This document shows, one piece after another, positions 34,301 to 46,600 of a stretch of DNA of 64,000 nucleotides. A program made the translations under genes and the position numbers. The first letter of the stretch is position 1. Each line of letters opens with the position of its first letter. Source of the DNA: Hippophae tibetana (lineage: Eukaryota > Streptophyta > Magnoliopsida > Rosales > Elaeagnaceae); NCBI GenBank assembly GCA_037013495.1, contig CM072810.1, positions 32,145,843 to 32,209,842 of the forward strand, read 5' to 3'. Under the pieces are notes generated by a model that was given only the letters and a program-made list of their open reading frames with translations, was not told the origin of the DNA and did not search any database.

Positions 34301-35450
34301 GTTGAATTATCCTACTTACAACATGGAGCTTTATGCATTATTGAGAACTCTTCAAACATGGTAGCATTACTTGTGGCCAAGGGAATTCATCATTCATTCT
34401 GATTATTAGAGTTTGAAGTTCTTGAAGACCCAAGGTAAGCTTGATAAAAGATATGCTAAGTGGTTAGAGTTCATAAAAACATTTCCTTATGTAATCAAAT
34501 ACAAGCATAAGAAAGAAAACGCTGTGGCTTATGCATTGTCCAGGAGGTATGTATTACTTACTTCAATGCAAACTAAATTACTTGGTTGGAATTGCTTAAG
34601 GATTTGTATGCCAATGATTTTGATTTTAGTCAAGTATGGAATGCACGTGATAAATGTGTGCTTGGTGATTTTTATAGTCATGAAGGATTTCTATTCAAGA
34701 AAGATAAATTATATGTGCCTATTTGTTCTATTCGTGAGTTTCTTGCTAAGGAAAGTCATAGGGAGGTTTGATAGGTCACTTTGGTGTTCTAATGACTTTA
34801 GATATTTAACATGAGCAATTTTATTATCCTAATATAAAGCATGATGTGCAATCTATTTGTGAAAAATGCATTATATGTAGGCATGAAAATCTAAAGTTAA
34901 ACAACATGGCTTGTATATCCCTTTGCCTATGCCTAATTAACCTTAGAATGATTTATCTATGGATTTTGTTTTAGGATTACCAAAGATTCAAAGTGGTAAT
35001 GATAGCATATTTGTTGTTGTTGGTAGGTTTAGTAAAGTAGCTTATTTTATTACAAGTTCTAAAACCAATGATGCAACATATATTGCTGATTTGTTCTTTA
35101 AAGAAGTGGTTCATTTGCATGGGTTTCCTAAGACAATTGTTAGTGATAGAGATGTTAAGTTCCTAAGTCATTTTTGGTGCACTTTATGAAATTAATTAGG
35201 AACTAAACTATTATTTTCTACTGTTGCACATCCTTAAACGGATGGTTAAATTGAAGTAGTTAATAGGACACTCACTACTTTGTTGCATGCTATCATTCAA
35301 AAACAATCTAAGGCAATGAGAGAAGTGTTTGCCACATATTGAGATTGCATATAATAGGACTATTCATTCTACTTCTTCATTGTCTCCTTTTGAAATTGTT
35401 TATAGTTTTAATCCTTTAACACCTATGGATATTTTACCTTTGTTTATTGA
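31395..35450 (+). pseudogene. Chromovirus-type Ty3/gypsy gag-pol, decayed and truncated
   Basis: Domains in order: gag from ATG 31395, with RFIPSYYYRDLYRKLQGLVQ at 31870 and ANIEEDREAT-like sequence at 31987; a complete CX2CX4HX4C zinc knuckle (CFRCQGFGHISFEC, 32298-32339); protease-like IIDFGSWTN (about 32577), which lacks the usual glycine and cysteine; PYKLQWLNDCGEVKVNKQ (about 32660); reverse transcriptase from about 33240, with the catalytic box changed to YFDN (33768-33779); RNase H ([18 protein letters not shown] at 34205); integrase ([20 protein letters not shown] at 34959, [13 protein letters not shown] at 35130). Many stops. It ends near 35450, at LPLF, where the minus-strand Athila-like LTR begins; the rest and the 3' LTR are missing. 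Confidence 0.9.
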
Positions 35451-35465
35451 CTGCCACACAAATAG

Positions 35466-37004
35466 TGTGTGCAATTAATACGCAAGTATATGTATCGCAA
35501 TAAGTAATATAATGATAAGAAAATATTGTTCTTATGAAAATTATTTTATTAGAAACTAATTTTTAAAACAAAAAAAATAATTTTTTATGGGTTTTTATAT
35601 TTTAAGGAAGCAAAATTTAAATAACTAAAAGTAAATTAATTAAATCAAATTTGGTAACTAAAAAGATATATGAGAAAATATCTAGGAATACTTAATCACC
35701 CAATTTTCTAAACATACGAATTGTTAAAAACCTCCCAATATAATTATCAATTGATTAAATGATCAATTGAATCTATCATAACATGTATTCCTCTCTCAAG
35801 TAAACTACACATCATATAATAATTAATTTAATCACACTCTCATGCCAATTAAATTGCATACTACTAATTAAGTTCATCAATTATGGATCACACATATAAG
35901 AATCATACATCTCTGCCTAGAAACTATGCATGTTATTTAATCAAGACAAACAATTAAATAATTCTTTCAAATCTATTTAATTACCTCTATAGATAAATTA
36001 TTGGCCAAACTATTAATAATATACAAATCAGATTAAATAATATAATTAAATTAAAATTATAATTGGGATAAAATATTAAATCATCATATGGTAAAATTTG
36101 GGTTCATAAGATCCCTAGATTAATAAATTAACGACACATAATTGTTTATAAATCTCATATTTTTCGTAAAGAAAGACATAAAGATTGATAAAGAAAATAG
36201 TAGAAGAAGAAATACAATCAATCTCTTGAATTGTAGTGTTAATATCCTCTTTAATCTTCACCAAAATTGTGTCTTCTCTTGAATTTTTCTGTATTTGTTT
36301 CTCTTTTTAGCTCTAAAAATTGACCACAATTATGCTAATGGAGGCCACTTAGGGTTTATGGAGTGATTAGGGACTTAAATACTGCTCAGGTGCAATCTTA
36401 ACCTTCATATCAGCTTCAGATCAAGGGCTACGACCAAAACAAGAAAAATTGACAACGCTAGCTAATCACAGTGCAACACGTGGCATAAATAATTCACTGG
36501 GTGAATTAGAGAGCAACGCGTGGTAGGAGAGACTGGTCATAGTCAACGCTTGCTGAGTCAACACCAATTCAGCGAGACATGATTCACAAAAATGGATGGC
36601 ATGGCATATGGGTGGAACACGAGGAGAAATTGGGTGGCAAAACATGGTGGAGAAGTATGACTGCACTCCAAACTAGGATTGAGCATTATTCTGAAACATG
36701 GCGCGTGTTTCTTTCTCCTCACATGCTACGTAATTTGATTCGATGTCCTTGCTTGTATGGCGTCTGTGTGGCTTGCCTTATCAGCTCTTATGCTTGCGTG
36801 GCATACCACGTGGTAGATTCTGATTGGTCATGCGTTAAAAATTCATAAAAAATCCCAAAAGATTTCAAAAATTATATTTTCACCCCTTTTCACTAAAAAG
36901 TTTATATTTTAATATTTTTAGCCATAAAATATTATTTATTGAATAAAACAAGTAAATATTAAGTAAAAAAGTGTGCTAATGACTCTACTTTCATTGAGTC
37001 ATCA
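35466..37004 (-). mobile_element. 3' LTR of an Athila-like gypsy element, minus strand
   Basis: On the minus strand it starts TGATGACTCAATG at 37004, immediately after a polypurine tract (TTTAAGTTTGAGGGTG, 37020-37005), and ends near 35466. Its distal part has the ATGATAAGAAAATATTG region also seen in the LTR at 57331. A GC-richer promoter block with CACGTGG-like motifs lies at 36460-36840; open frames there are not genes. It abuts the truncated chromovirus at about 35450. Confidence 0.8.
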
Positions 37005-39933
37005 CACCCTCAAACTTAAATCTTTGCTTATCCTCAAGTAAAGCCAAGTATGACTAAATAAAATAATTTGGGTAGTATATTCATAAGTATAATTCTATTA
37101 GTACATGCATATTTAACGAAAACTATTACTCTCAAAAGTCATACAATCCTATGATAAAGAGGTTCACATATTCATCAATCAATGTTCCATCAATACAAGG
37201 ATATGCAAGATTTTTGACAAATTGATTTATGTGTGTGTGTTGCACATGATATCATCCAATGCACTCATGAAATCAACCTATATGAGCATGCTAATCAATT
37301 CAATCTTAGAACAAGTCTCATAAGTCTATTTTTCACATCCCTCTCCACTAATATAAATATGCACTTAGCTCAAGATCAATAAGGACTTTACATGGTTGTA
37401 ATGTAAGGCGTAGGTAGGGGGTCGATAAATGACGACACTTAGGCTTTTTCCACACCTTAGCTTTCTTTTTGTTCATCATGAACTTTTTAACTACAATTGA
37501 GCTTTAACTTGATATTTTAGTGCACCATCCTTTTGTCATTCTTTTCATATTTTTTTATTCCACATCTCTTTTTTTATAACTTCACAACGTCCCCAAACAT
37601 ATTTTCAATTATATTTTCTTTTTCTTTAGAGGGATAATTGTGTTGTGAGTTTTGCTTTTTTTTTAATGCATTACATTTCTCCTTCTTCTTTAGCATAACA
37701 CATAATTGCATTTTTTTCGTACAAGCTAAAGGTGCAATGATAAAGGTAATGCTTATTAGTTAGGCATAAAATGTGGCTTAAAGATATGAATGGTTCTTTG
37801 TTAGGCTCAAATGAGCGATTAAAGATATTAACAATGGTTAGCTTGAAAGGCTCAATCGATCCAAATAAGGCCTAAATCATTTCTCTTGCTAAATACTATT
37901 TAGGATTTTTCCTTGAGGGATGATCAAATAGATTTTAAAACCTGGTAGATCTCATCAACTCACATAACTCACTACAAATTTTCTCTCAATAAGAACACCA
38001 AAATCAATCATGAATATGTGCATAAAAATTTGAATCAATTCAATCAAAACTAGTAAGTAGATCACATGATTAATGTAAATATATTAACAAATATGTTACA
38101 TTCCTTATCCTAGTCATGACAATCAATTTTTATCATTGAGTTCATATGTTTCATATCAAGCATGCATGCATTTAATTTTCATATATTTATCAATTTTTAC
38201 CCAAATTATGATTAAAAACATCTTAAAAATTTAAAAAAATAAATTAAATGCATTGTAAATACTAAAGTAGAGGTTGAAGTTTCTTCCCCCAAACTTAAAT
38301 TACACATTGTACCCAATGTGCACATATAAATATGAAAAGGTAAAAGGAAATAAAACTCTTTTAATCATACACACCACATCTGTCATTGAAATGTCCATTC
38401 TTGTTGCACCATTGCTTTCCATATTTATTCACCTACAAAACAAAAACAATGAAAATATAAATAAAATAACATTGGGTTGCTTCCCAACCAGCATCACGTT
38501 TAACTTCCTTGACTAGACTGTCATATCAAGTCCTAAGACACATCCTTTTGTATCCATTTACTTTTGAGTTTTTTTGGAAACATGTTTGAGTCTTGATTTG
38601 TTCAACAATACCTTATGTTTTGGCTTGCAAACATGGTGCTCCATTCTCTTCTCATGCCATATTTTTGTATTATTTTTGAAATTTTTGGCATTCTTATAAG
38701 CATTCTACCATAACTTATCCAATTTATGTATTTCTAACATCTTTTTCACTTCTCCATTGGACTCTTTTACTTTCATACTTGATTGGGGATAGAAGGGTAG
38801 AAGTGTAGGGTCTAAACTCCATGGCTCTTTAATTGATGGTTTGAGTTTAGATCATATCTCAAAATTTTCCATAATCGCCTTTAATACATACATGAAAGTT
38901 GCATCCTCCAAAAATTTCACATAATCCACATTATCAACCTTCGATGCCATACTTTCAAAGTTATAATAGGTTGAGTTGTTTTCTAGTGAGTTTATGTCCT
39001 TGTTTATAGCAATATATGTTAAAGTCTTAAGTTTGGGTGACTTAACAGATTATTTTAAGCTATTCCCACAATTAGTAACATTTATCCTTAACATTCATTA
39101 GCATTATCAATATTAGAGGGTTCGATTCTTTAAAAACTTTAAATATTACTTGTTCATCTTACATTCTCATTGTAAGTTCATCTTCCATGTCTAGCACAAT
39201 GAAGTCCGTCGGAAAAGATGAATTTGTCTACTTATACTAGAAAATCTTCTACCACACCCCGAGGTCTCTTAATCGATATATCTGTCATTTGTAATGTTAT
39301 CGAAGTGGGTTTTGCTTTATCAAACCCCAATATCTTGAAGACTGATAATAGCATGAGGTTAATTCTAGAACCCAAGTCACATAGTGCCTTACCAAAATAT
39401 ATGTTCCAAATAGTGTAAGGGATTTCAAAACTACCTAGATCTTTCAGTTTTTGTGGTAGTTTTCTATTAAGGGTGGCACTACAACTTTCAGTCAAGGTTA
39501 TTATGTCATGATCTCCAAGTCTCATTTTCTTTGATAGTATATCCTTCATGAATTTGGCATAAGATGGAATTTTTTTAAGTGCCTCTCTATCGACCAATTC
39601 CTCTTCATCCTTGTATGTCGTATGTTCCTGTTCTAAAGGTTTACCACTCCTCAAGGCTATGTCATTGCATTGGTCCTTACCTTCTCTTCTTGGGTTTACA
39701 ATTGTGTCACTTGGAAGGTTAGCTTGAGGCCTTTGAATTATAGCCTGAGCAAGTTGCCCCATTTGGTTATCCAAATTTCTAATTGAAGCCTGTTGAGTGG
39801 ACACTTTTGTATTTACTAATTGGATGAAGTTTTTCATCATCCCCATTAAAGCATTTTTATTGTCCTCTGTAGGTGGCTTCTTCTCTTGGGCTTGTGATTG
39901 TTGTGGTTGTTGAAAACCAGGTGGTGGAAACAA
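37005..39933 (-). pseudogene. Athila-like gypsy internal region with large deletion
   Basis: The minus-strand frame 39933-39232 carries a gag C-terminus (MGMMKNFIQLVN, LDNQMGQLAQAI), a linker (NDIALRSGKPLEQEH) and a protease-like block with GKALCDLGSRINLM, where the usual DLGA is DLGS. It ends KRPRGVVEDFLV, and DKFIFPTDFIVLDME continues past a stop. Next comes a short integrase C-terminal block (NAYKNAKNFKNNTKIWHEKR near 38700), so reverse transcriptase, RNase H and most of integrase are deleted. 37005-38260 is 3' non-coding. The right end is lost where MULE sequence starts. Confidence 0.85.
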
Positions 39934-39934
39934 A

Positions 39935-40790
39935 AATTCAAGTGTATAGAGGTCATAGTAAAGCCATGAAAAAAGTTAATTTGATGTATGAAGAACAATA
40001 TACTAGACTATGAATTTTGAGGTCCAACCAAGGTACAATAGTGAAAATTATATGTGATCCAAAAAGTTAAGGAGACATAACAAGCTTTCTAAGAATGTAT
40101 CTTTGTTAGAATGCTCATAAGAAATGATTTCCTAGTGGCTGTAGACGTGTTATTGAACTTGATGGCTATCATATAAAAGGTATTATCGAGGACCAAATCT
40201 TTACAACAATTGACATAGATGGAAATAATGATCTTTTCCCAATTACTCAATTGCCCATGCAATTGTGGGATTTAAAATTAAAAAAAACTTGGAAATGGTT
40301 TGTGAAATTATTAAAAGAAGATTTGGATATTGAGGTAAGTCAATATTGGATAATCATGAATGATAGATAGAAAGGATTAGTAGGTGTGATTGAGAAGTTA
40401 TTGCCTTATGCTGAGCATACGTAATATGTGAGACACATGTACCAACATTTTAAAAGGAAACGCTTTTGTTTCGTATTGAAAGATAAGCTTGGCATGTGCA
40501 AGAGCCACCACATAAACTTCTTTTGGGAAAGATATGACTTCATTGTAATATTTTTAGGCTAATTATTATGAATGGGTTACCCAAGTGCTAGCAAAACACA
40601 TAACTAAAGCATACCAAAGTGGCATCTCAAAGTGTGACATTTTGCTTAATAAACTGTGTGAATAATTTAATGTTGTAGTTTTAGATGCAAAGGACAAACA
40701 ATATTGACAATTCTAGAGAAGATTAGGACATATATTATGAAGGGAATTATGTCATGAGACGAAAACCATGAAAATTCAATACAATATTGG
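39935..40790 (+). pseudogene. MULE (MuDR) transposase fragment
   Basis: Plus-strand translation shows YRGHSKAMKKVNLMYEEQYT (about 39943), RVIELDGYHIKGIIEDQIFT then DIDGNNDLFPI (40145-40245), KTWKWFVKLLKEDL, a KGLVGVIEKLLP block, YVRHMYQHFKRKRF (about 40424) and, after a frameshift, SKCDILLNKLCE (about 40630). This is the order of the MULE transposase core, including the LDG...K and KGL regions. Several stops and frameshifts are present; no terminal inverted repeats were found. The zinc-binding region is not recognisable. Confidence 0.82.
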
Positions 40791-40799
40791 TATCAATGT

Positions 40800-41117
40800 C
40801 AGAGATTATAGACAAGATTACAAGATTTACTTTACCATTATTAGTGTATTAGTTGTGTATATATTATTACCTAAAATAGATAAACAAAATAATATATATT
40901 TAGGTAATAGAATATTGTATATTCTTACCTAAAATATATAAACAGAATATTGTATATTTAGGTAATAGAATATTGTATATTAAGGTAATAGAGTATTGTA
41001 TATGTAGGTAATAGAATATTGTATATATTATTACCTAAAATAGATTATACAGTAATTCTTATTTAATGAAAAGGATCCTCAAGAAGAGGTCATTCAACCA
41101 TTTACTCAAAATTGTCA
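40800..41117 (+). mobile_element. Copia LTR, left end uncertain
   Basis: Ends in ATTGTCA at 41117, directly before a primer-binding site. Its body is dominated by the repeat array at 40850-41045. The left end is not defined. Confidence 0.55.
40850..41045. repeat. Repeat array with alternating direct and inverted units in the LTR
   Basis: TAGGTAATAGAATATTGTATA occurs at about 40901, 40960 and 41007, with a variant at 40983. The complementary block TTACCTAAAATA occurs at about 40867, 40926 and 41030. Each TTACCTAAA can pair with a neighbouring TTTAGGTAA, so several hairpins are possible. Confidence 0.8.
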
Positions 41118-41130
41118 TGGTATCAGAGCC
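41118..41130 (+). other. Primer-binding site, initiator tRNA-Met type
   Basis: Perfect TGGTATCAGAGCC directly after the LTR end at 41117. Confidence 0.9.
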
Positions 41131-41349
41131 TACCTCTTGAATCCATAGTTGAATCTTCAATTTTCTTCCAATTTTGCTTCAATTTTTTGAACTTTTGTCT
41201 TCTTTTTTTCAAAGTTTTTTAACCTATCCTTGTTTTATTTTCTTCTAATTTTGGGTTGATAAATTTCTAATCAACAACTTCTTTTTGAGATTCTAGGTTG
41301 ACCAACTTTTGGTTTAAAACTTTGCATTAAGATTTTTTTTGGAAGAATG

Positions 41350-42690
41350 TTTACAAAAACCTTAGCTATCAAATTTACAAAAAATAATAATGCGGCATAG
41401 GAATTCTAATTCAAAATGTTTCTGAAAGGAAAAGAGCTTTGGGGTCACATTGACGGGTCTTCTCCTGCGTTTGGAGATGGTAAGGAATTTAGCCAATGGG
41501 AGGGAAAAGATGCTCAAATTATCTCTTGGATTTTAGGATCTATTGAAGTTCATATAGTGAAAAATTTATGCTCCTTTGGTATGGCTAAAGAGATGTGGGA
41601 TTATCTAAAGTGCATATATCATCAAGATAATATTGCGAGATGATTTCAACTAGAACTTGAGATTAGTACCTTCAATCAAGGCAATCTCTCCATTGAGTAG
41701 TATTATTTTGGATTTTTTAATCTATGGAGCAAATGTTCTTGTATTATCTACACGAAGGTACCTAAAGAGGCCTTAGCCTGCCTTCAAGCGGTTCATGAAG
41801 ATAGTAGACGTGATCATTTTTTGATGAAATTGATACCAGAATTTTAAGTTGCTAGAGCTGGATTGTTGAATAGAGATACAATTTCTTCTTTGGATGTATA
41901 TCTTGGTGAATTATTATGCGAGGAAAGGGAAAAATGTAGTACTATAGTTTCAAGGAGTTCAGACATATTGCTTGCAATTATGGCAAGAAATTCTGCAATT
42001 ACTGTATGCAAAATGGAAACATTATCAAGGAATATCCTACCCATCCAGAAAATTGATGACTATAAGCTTTTTAAGCTACTATTCTAGCTCCTAACATTAT
42101 TGGCCCTACATCTACAACTGCTAATATAACTTAGCCTATTGTTACTCCATAAATGGTCCAACAGATGATTATCTTAGCATTTTCAGCCTTTAGACTTCAA
42201 GGCCAAGGTAAGACTGTTTCTCCTTCTTGGTTTGTTGATTCTAGAGCATCCAACCATATGACTAGCTCCCCTGATTTGTTACATAATCTATGAAAGTATA
42301 CTAGTACAGAAAATATTCAGATTGATAATGGAAGTAATCTTCCAATTATAGACATTGGTGATATTGGACCTTTTTTGTCATGTAGTTATCTTTATTGTGC
42401 TATCTACTAGTTTAATTTCTGTTGGTTAGATGGTGGGTAATAACTATGATGTACATTTCTCTCGTGGTGGTTATGTTGTGCAGGAGTCGGTGTTGGGGAA
42501 GGTGATCACGAAGGGGCCTAAAGTGGGAAGATTATTTCTGTTGCAATTTACTATTCCTCTAACTTTGTCTTTAGCTTCTATTACTGTTGAAAATAAGGTT
42601 GATGTTTGGCATAGATGATTAGGCCATCCAAATAATGTGATTTTGTCTAATTTGATGAAGCATAGTTTTCTTGGTAATAAAGATTAGTGT
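41350..42690 (+). pseudogene. Ty1/copia gag-protease fragment
   Basis: Gag is readable from MFLKGKELWGHIDG (41416) through AKEMWDYLKCIYHQDN, FQLELEISTFNQGNLSIE and ARAGLLNRDTISSLDVYLGE. A protease block SWFVDSRASNHMT (about 42230) has DSRA in place of the catalytic DSGA. Gag-pre-integrase sequence follows (VDVWHR, then LGHPNNVILSNLMKH at about 42617). Stops interrupt gag at several sites. The element breaks off near 42690; integrase, reverse transcriptase and RNase H are missing, and a minus-strand copia piece begins. Confidence 0.87.
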
Positions 42691-42699
42691 TATATTCAT

Positions 42700-42950
42700 C
42701 GGTTGCTAAGTCCATCATATGCTTCATGAATAAAGTGACAATCTTCAATATGCTTGGTATGCTCATGAAATACTAGGTTAGTAGTAATTTGAATAGCACT
42801 AGTATTATCCACATGGAGTGGAGTAGAATCAAGTTATGGAAACCCAAGCTGAGCCAACAATCCCTGAAGCCAAACAATCTTAGAACTTGCAGAAGACATA
42901 GCACGATACTCAGACTTGGTGGAGGACTTCGAATTGTCCCTCAAAATCCA
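42700..42950 (-). pseudogene. Copia RNase H fragment
   Basis: Minus-strand translation gives SKSSTKSEYRAMSSASSKIV (from about 42940), WLQGLLAQLGFP and LHVDNTSAIQITTNLVFHEH, then TKHIEDCHFIHEA near 42720: the copia RNase H with its SEYRAM and DNTSAI motifs. It lies head to head with the plus-strand copia fragment and directly before the gypsy LTR. Confidence 0.85.
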
Positions 42951-43077
42951 AAGAAATGGTGCTTTCCTAAAGGATCTAGACTTTTCTACAAGTTACTACA
43001 TGGGAAAGTTCTAGAGTGGCCTAGTGATGTCTAGAGGGAGCTAGAGTTGGATGGACTTAACTCAAGCTTCGAAGACT

Positions 43078-43293
43078 CTAGAATGTTCCAGAGTACACTA
43101 AAAGATGCTGGAATATTCTAGAACATGCTGGATGGTTCATGAAGGATGTAGAAGTCTCTAGAAGCTTCCAGAACATCCTAGAACTTGCATGAAGGAACTA
43201 GACCATCTTAAAAGACTCTAGAGTTGGCTAGACTTGACTAGAAGGTCCTAGAACCTTGTGGCATGTTGTAGATAAAACTAGAACAATGTAGAT
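43078..43293 (+). promoter_or_regulatory. 10-bp-phased CTAGAA array with heat-shock-element-like clusters
   Basis: For about 22 consecutive decamers the trinucleotide CTA (or CCA, GTA, TTA, CAT) ends at a position just before a GAA-like triplet, with no indel. GAA starts at 43081, 43111, 43121, 43141, 43151, 43161, 43171, 43181, 43191, 43241, 43251 and 43281. Two perfect GAAnnTTCnnGAA sites occur at 43111-43123 and 43161-43173. Near-perfect ones are at 43081-43093 (last triplet GAG) and 43131-43143 (first triplet GAT). The pattern is the binding geometry of plant heat shock factors. It lies about 80-290 bp upstream of the TATA box. Confidence 0.7.
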
Positions 43294-43370
43294 ACTCTTA
43301 TACATTCTAGACACGGTAGAATCTAGAAACTTGTGCATAATCTTAAGCTTGGTGCCACACTATAAATAGA

Positions 43371-43378
43371 CATATTGT
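43371..43378 (+). promoter_or_regulatory. TATA box of the Tekay-like LTR
   Basis: TATAAATA downstream of the GAA/TTC array and about 240 bp before the LTR end; the likely core promoter of the element. Confidence 0.7.
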
Positions 43379-43615
43379 TCTTCATTTGGAACCATCCTTG
43401 AAATCCTTGGAATCCTTAGGAATAAGTAAGATAACCTCTCTAAGAGCAATACAAAGCATTATTCATAAACTCTCTTGTGTTCTTGCTTTGCTCTTGAATT
43501 CTTTAAATATCTAAGTCTCTTTGGAGTGTTTTGTTCATGTTGGAAGGTAGGCTTAGTGCAACGGACCGTGCTAAGTGCCACATGATTGCTAGTTGAAGTC
43601 TAGGGTCGTGACAGT

Positions 43616-43626
43616 TGGTATCAGAG
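43616..43626 (+). other. Primer-binding site, initiator tRNA-Met type
   Basis: TGGTATCAGAG two bases after the LTR end. Confidence 0.85.
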
Positions 43627-43658
43627 ATTTCAGTTGAAGCTTTAATATCCTTGGCATA

Positions 43659-46600
43659 ATGAATAAGTGTGTCCCAGTTACACCAAGTATGGATGTTCCA
43701 CCAATGGAACGTGGGCATGAAGAAGTTCGGAAACCACCAAAGGAGTCTCAAGCCAAGTTGAAAGATATGATTTCTAGCTTGGAAGAACATGTTGGGAGTG
43801 CTCAAGACAGCTTGGGGGAGCTATTTGACCGAGTGGAAAACTTGGAGGAATGTTGCAGTGGATTGGAGGCCGAGGATGTGGAGATCCATGTAGCAATCAA
43901 GATGTTCCTCAATGGGCTAGATAGTGGGTTAAGGCAAGAGATCGATGGGTTAAAGGCTGAACTTGCCAAGGTATGAGATCTTGTCCAAAGAGAGATTACT
44001 AACATATTACTTAGAGTCGAGGATATGGGTGGTGACCTAGCACTTTTCAAGAGGGATATGGCCTTGGGAACTAACATAACCACCATCATTGAGGCCAAGA
44101 AGGTGGAAGCTCCCAAGGCAAAGACCTTCAATGGTGCTAGGAATGCTAGGGAAGTTGAGAACTTCCTATGGGGGCTTGAACAATACTTTGAGGCTACTAG
44201 CATAATGGACCATGCCAGGAAGATCTGAACTTATGCTATATACTTGTCTGACACTGCTATGATGTGGTGGAGACAGAGGCATGGAGATGTGCAATGAGTG
44301 GTATGCATAATTGACACCTTTGATGACTTCAAAAGGGAGTTCAAAAGCCAATTCTTCCTCGTAAATGCTGAAGATGAGGCAAGAGGTCGACTACGACGGT
44401 TAAAATAGATAGGTAGCATAAGGGACTATGTGAAGGAGTTCACAACCTTGCTGCTAGAAGTCCCTGACACATCAGACAAAGATGTGCTATTCTTGTTCAT
44501 GGATGGTTTACAATCATGGTTTAATCTCGAACTCAAGTGATGTGGTGTCCAAGACTTATCTTCGGCCATTGCAGTTGTTGAGAGCCTTATTGACTATTCC
44601 ACCAACAAAGAGAGTTCAAAGGTTGTAGATAGAAAGTTTGGTGGAGGAAAGAGTGGAGGAGGCCAAGCCAAAAGTCAAGGAAACAAAAATCACAATGAAG
44701 GCTCCGTATTCAAATCGCGAGATAATGGGAAGGAAAGGGAGGATCGTGGTGCCTCAAAGCCTCGTGTGACATATTTCATATGCAATGGACCACATTAGGC
44801 ATGTGAATGTCCAAAAAGGAAGGCATTGAGTGCCTTAGTTACCTCCACACATGACGAAGATGGAGGTGAAATGGACGAAGGTGCAAAGATGGGTTACTTA
44901 CGACTACTTGGTGTATTACAAAGTGCCCCAATGACCCCCAAAGGCTTGATCTTCATGGATGCAACCATCAATGGGAAGGTCTCCAAAGCTTTGGTTAACA
45001 CATGTGCATCTCATAACTTTATTTCACTAGAGGAAGCAAAGATACTTGGCCTCAAGGTTGTCAATGGAAGGGGATCTTCCAAAGTAGTTAACTTGGTAGC
45101 ACTACCTCTCCAAGGAGTTGCTCATGGAGTTGAGGCCGGTCTTGGTGATTGGACTAGCCAAGTGGACTTATAGATGGTACCTATGGATGATTTCTCGGTA
45201 GTATTTGACATTGAGTTCTAAGACCAAGTTAGAGCTTTCCTTGTCTTGTGTTCAAACTCTATGTGCATCATGGATAGATCAAAGGCTTATGTGGTACCAA
45301 CAAAGAGTATCACCAAACCTACTACCTAAGTTCTCTTAGCACTTCAATTCAAGAAGGGATTGAAGAGGGAGGAAGAGAGTTACTTGGCCATCTTAAAGGA
45401 GCATGATGAGGAGGAGGCAACACTACAACCAAGCTTGCCGATAGAGGTGCAAGTTGTCTTGGTTAAGTTCCAGTACGTGATGCCTGAGGCATTTCCTAAA
45501 TGGTTACCTCCAAGGAGGGAGGTGGACCACGAAATTAAGCTGGAACACGACATAAGTCCACCAGCAATAAGTCCTTATCAAATGAAAAAATCAGAGTGGC
45601 ACAACGGAAGCAATATGGTGGCTGATGCGCTAAGCCGAAAGGCAGAGTTATTAGCCTTGAGTAGACCAAGTAGTCCCTTGCTGGAAAGGATCAAAGAAGG
45701 GTTGGAGTATGATGCCCTTGCTCAAAACCTCCTTACCCTTATCAAGGAAGGAAAGATAAGGTGATTTTGACGGAGTGATAGACTACTCTACGCCACGCAA
45801 AATCGCATCTATATTCCTAAGTGGAGGAACTTAATTAAGGAGTTGATCAAGGAGTGCCCCGATTCACTGTAGGCTGGGCACCGAGGTATGAGATGCATCC
45901 TTTCCTTGATCAAGTCCATTTACTACTGGCCTTCACTACGAGATGATGTTGAAGCCTATATGAGAACTTGTCTTGTATGCCAACAAGTAAGATGAAGCAC
46001 ATACATCAGGAGGCTTGTTAGATCCATTGTCTATTCCAGAGAGACCATAGGAGAGTGTCTCAATGGACTTCATCACTTGCTTGAAAAAATCAAAGGGCTT
46101 TGGCAGCATAATTGTAGTCATTGATCGTTTTAGAAAGTATGCAACATTCATACCTGCCTCAATAGATAGCACTATGGATGAGATGACACGGTTATTGCTC
46201 AAGCATGTTGTGAAGTATTGGGGAATTCCATCCAACATCGTGAGTGTTTGAGACCCACAATTTACTGTGAAGTTTTGGATGGAGTTGTTCAAGTTGTTGG
46301 GATCAGACTTGAACTTCTCCACAAGCTTTCATCCACAGAGCGATAGGAAAACGGAACGTGCCAATGCATTACTGGAGCTCTACCTCAGAAAATTTGTTAT
46401 AACCCAATTCTCTTATAACTTGCAGAGGTGTGAGTCCACTAGAAAGAGTCCATTCGAGATCATCATAGGGCAGTAGCCCATGACTCCTCATGCTTTGGCC
46501 ACAATCTATAAAGGAAAGAGTCATGCTACCTTCAAATTTGCTAAGGCATGGCATGAGCAAGCAGAGTTATCCTGAGCCTATTTGAATAAGGCATCTAAAA

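Larger units (their letters stand above)
42960..43613 (+). mobile_element. 5' LTR of a Tekay/Del-like gypsy element
   Basis: Ends GTCGTGACA at 43613, two bases before the primer-binding site. It contains a TATA box (43371-43378) and the 10-bp-phased GAA/TTC array. The left end is not certain; candidates are TGTC at 42935 and TGGTG at 42958. No second LTR copy is in the window. Confidence 0.75.

Noticed and set aside
36466-36848. Overlapping frames on both strands with good codon content
   Set aside because: They lie in the GC-rich promoter block of the Athila-like LTR at 35466-37004.
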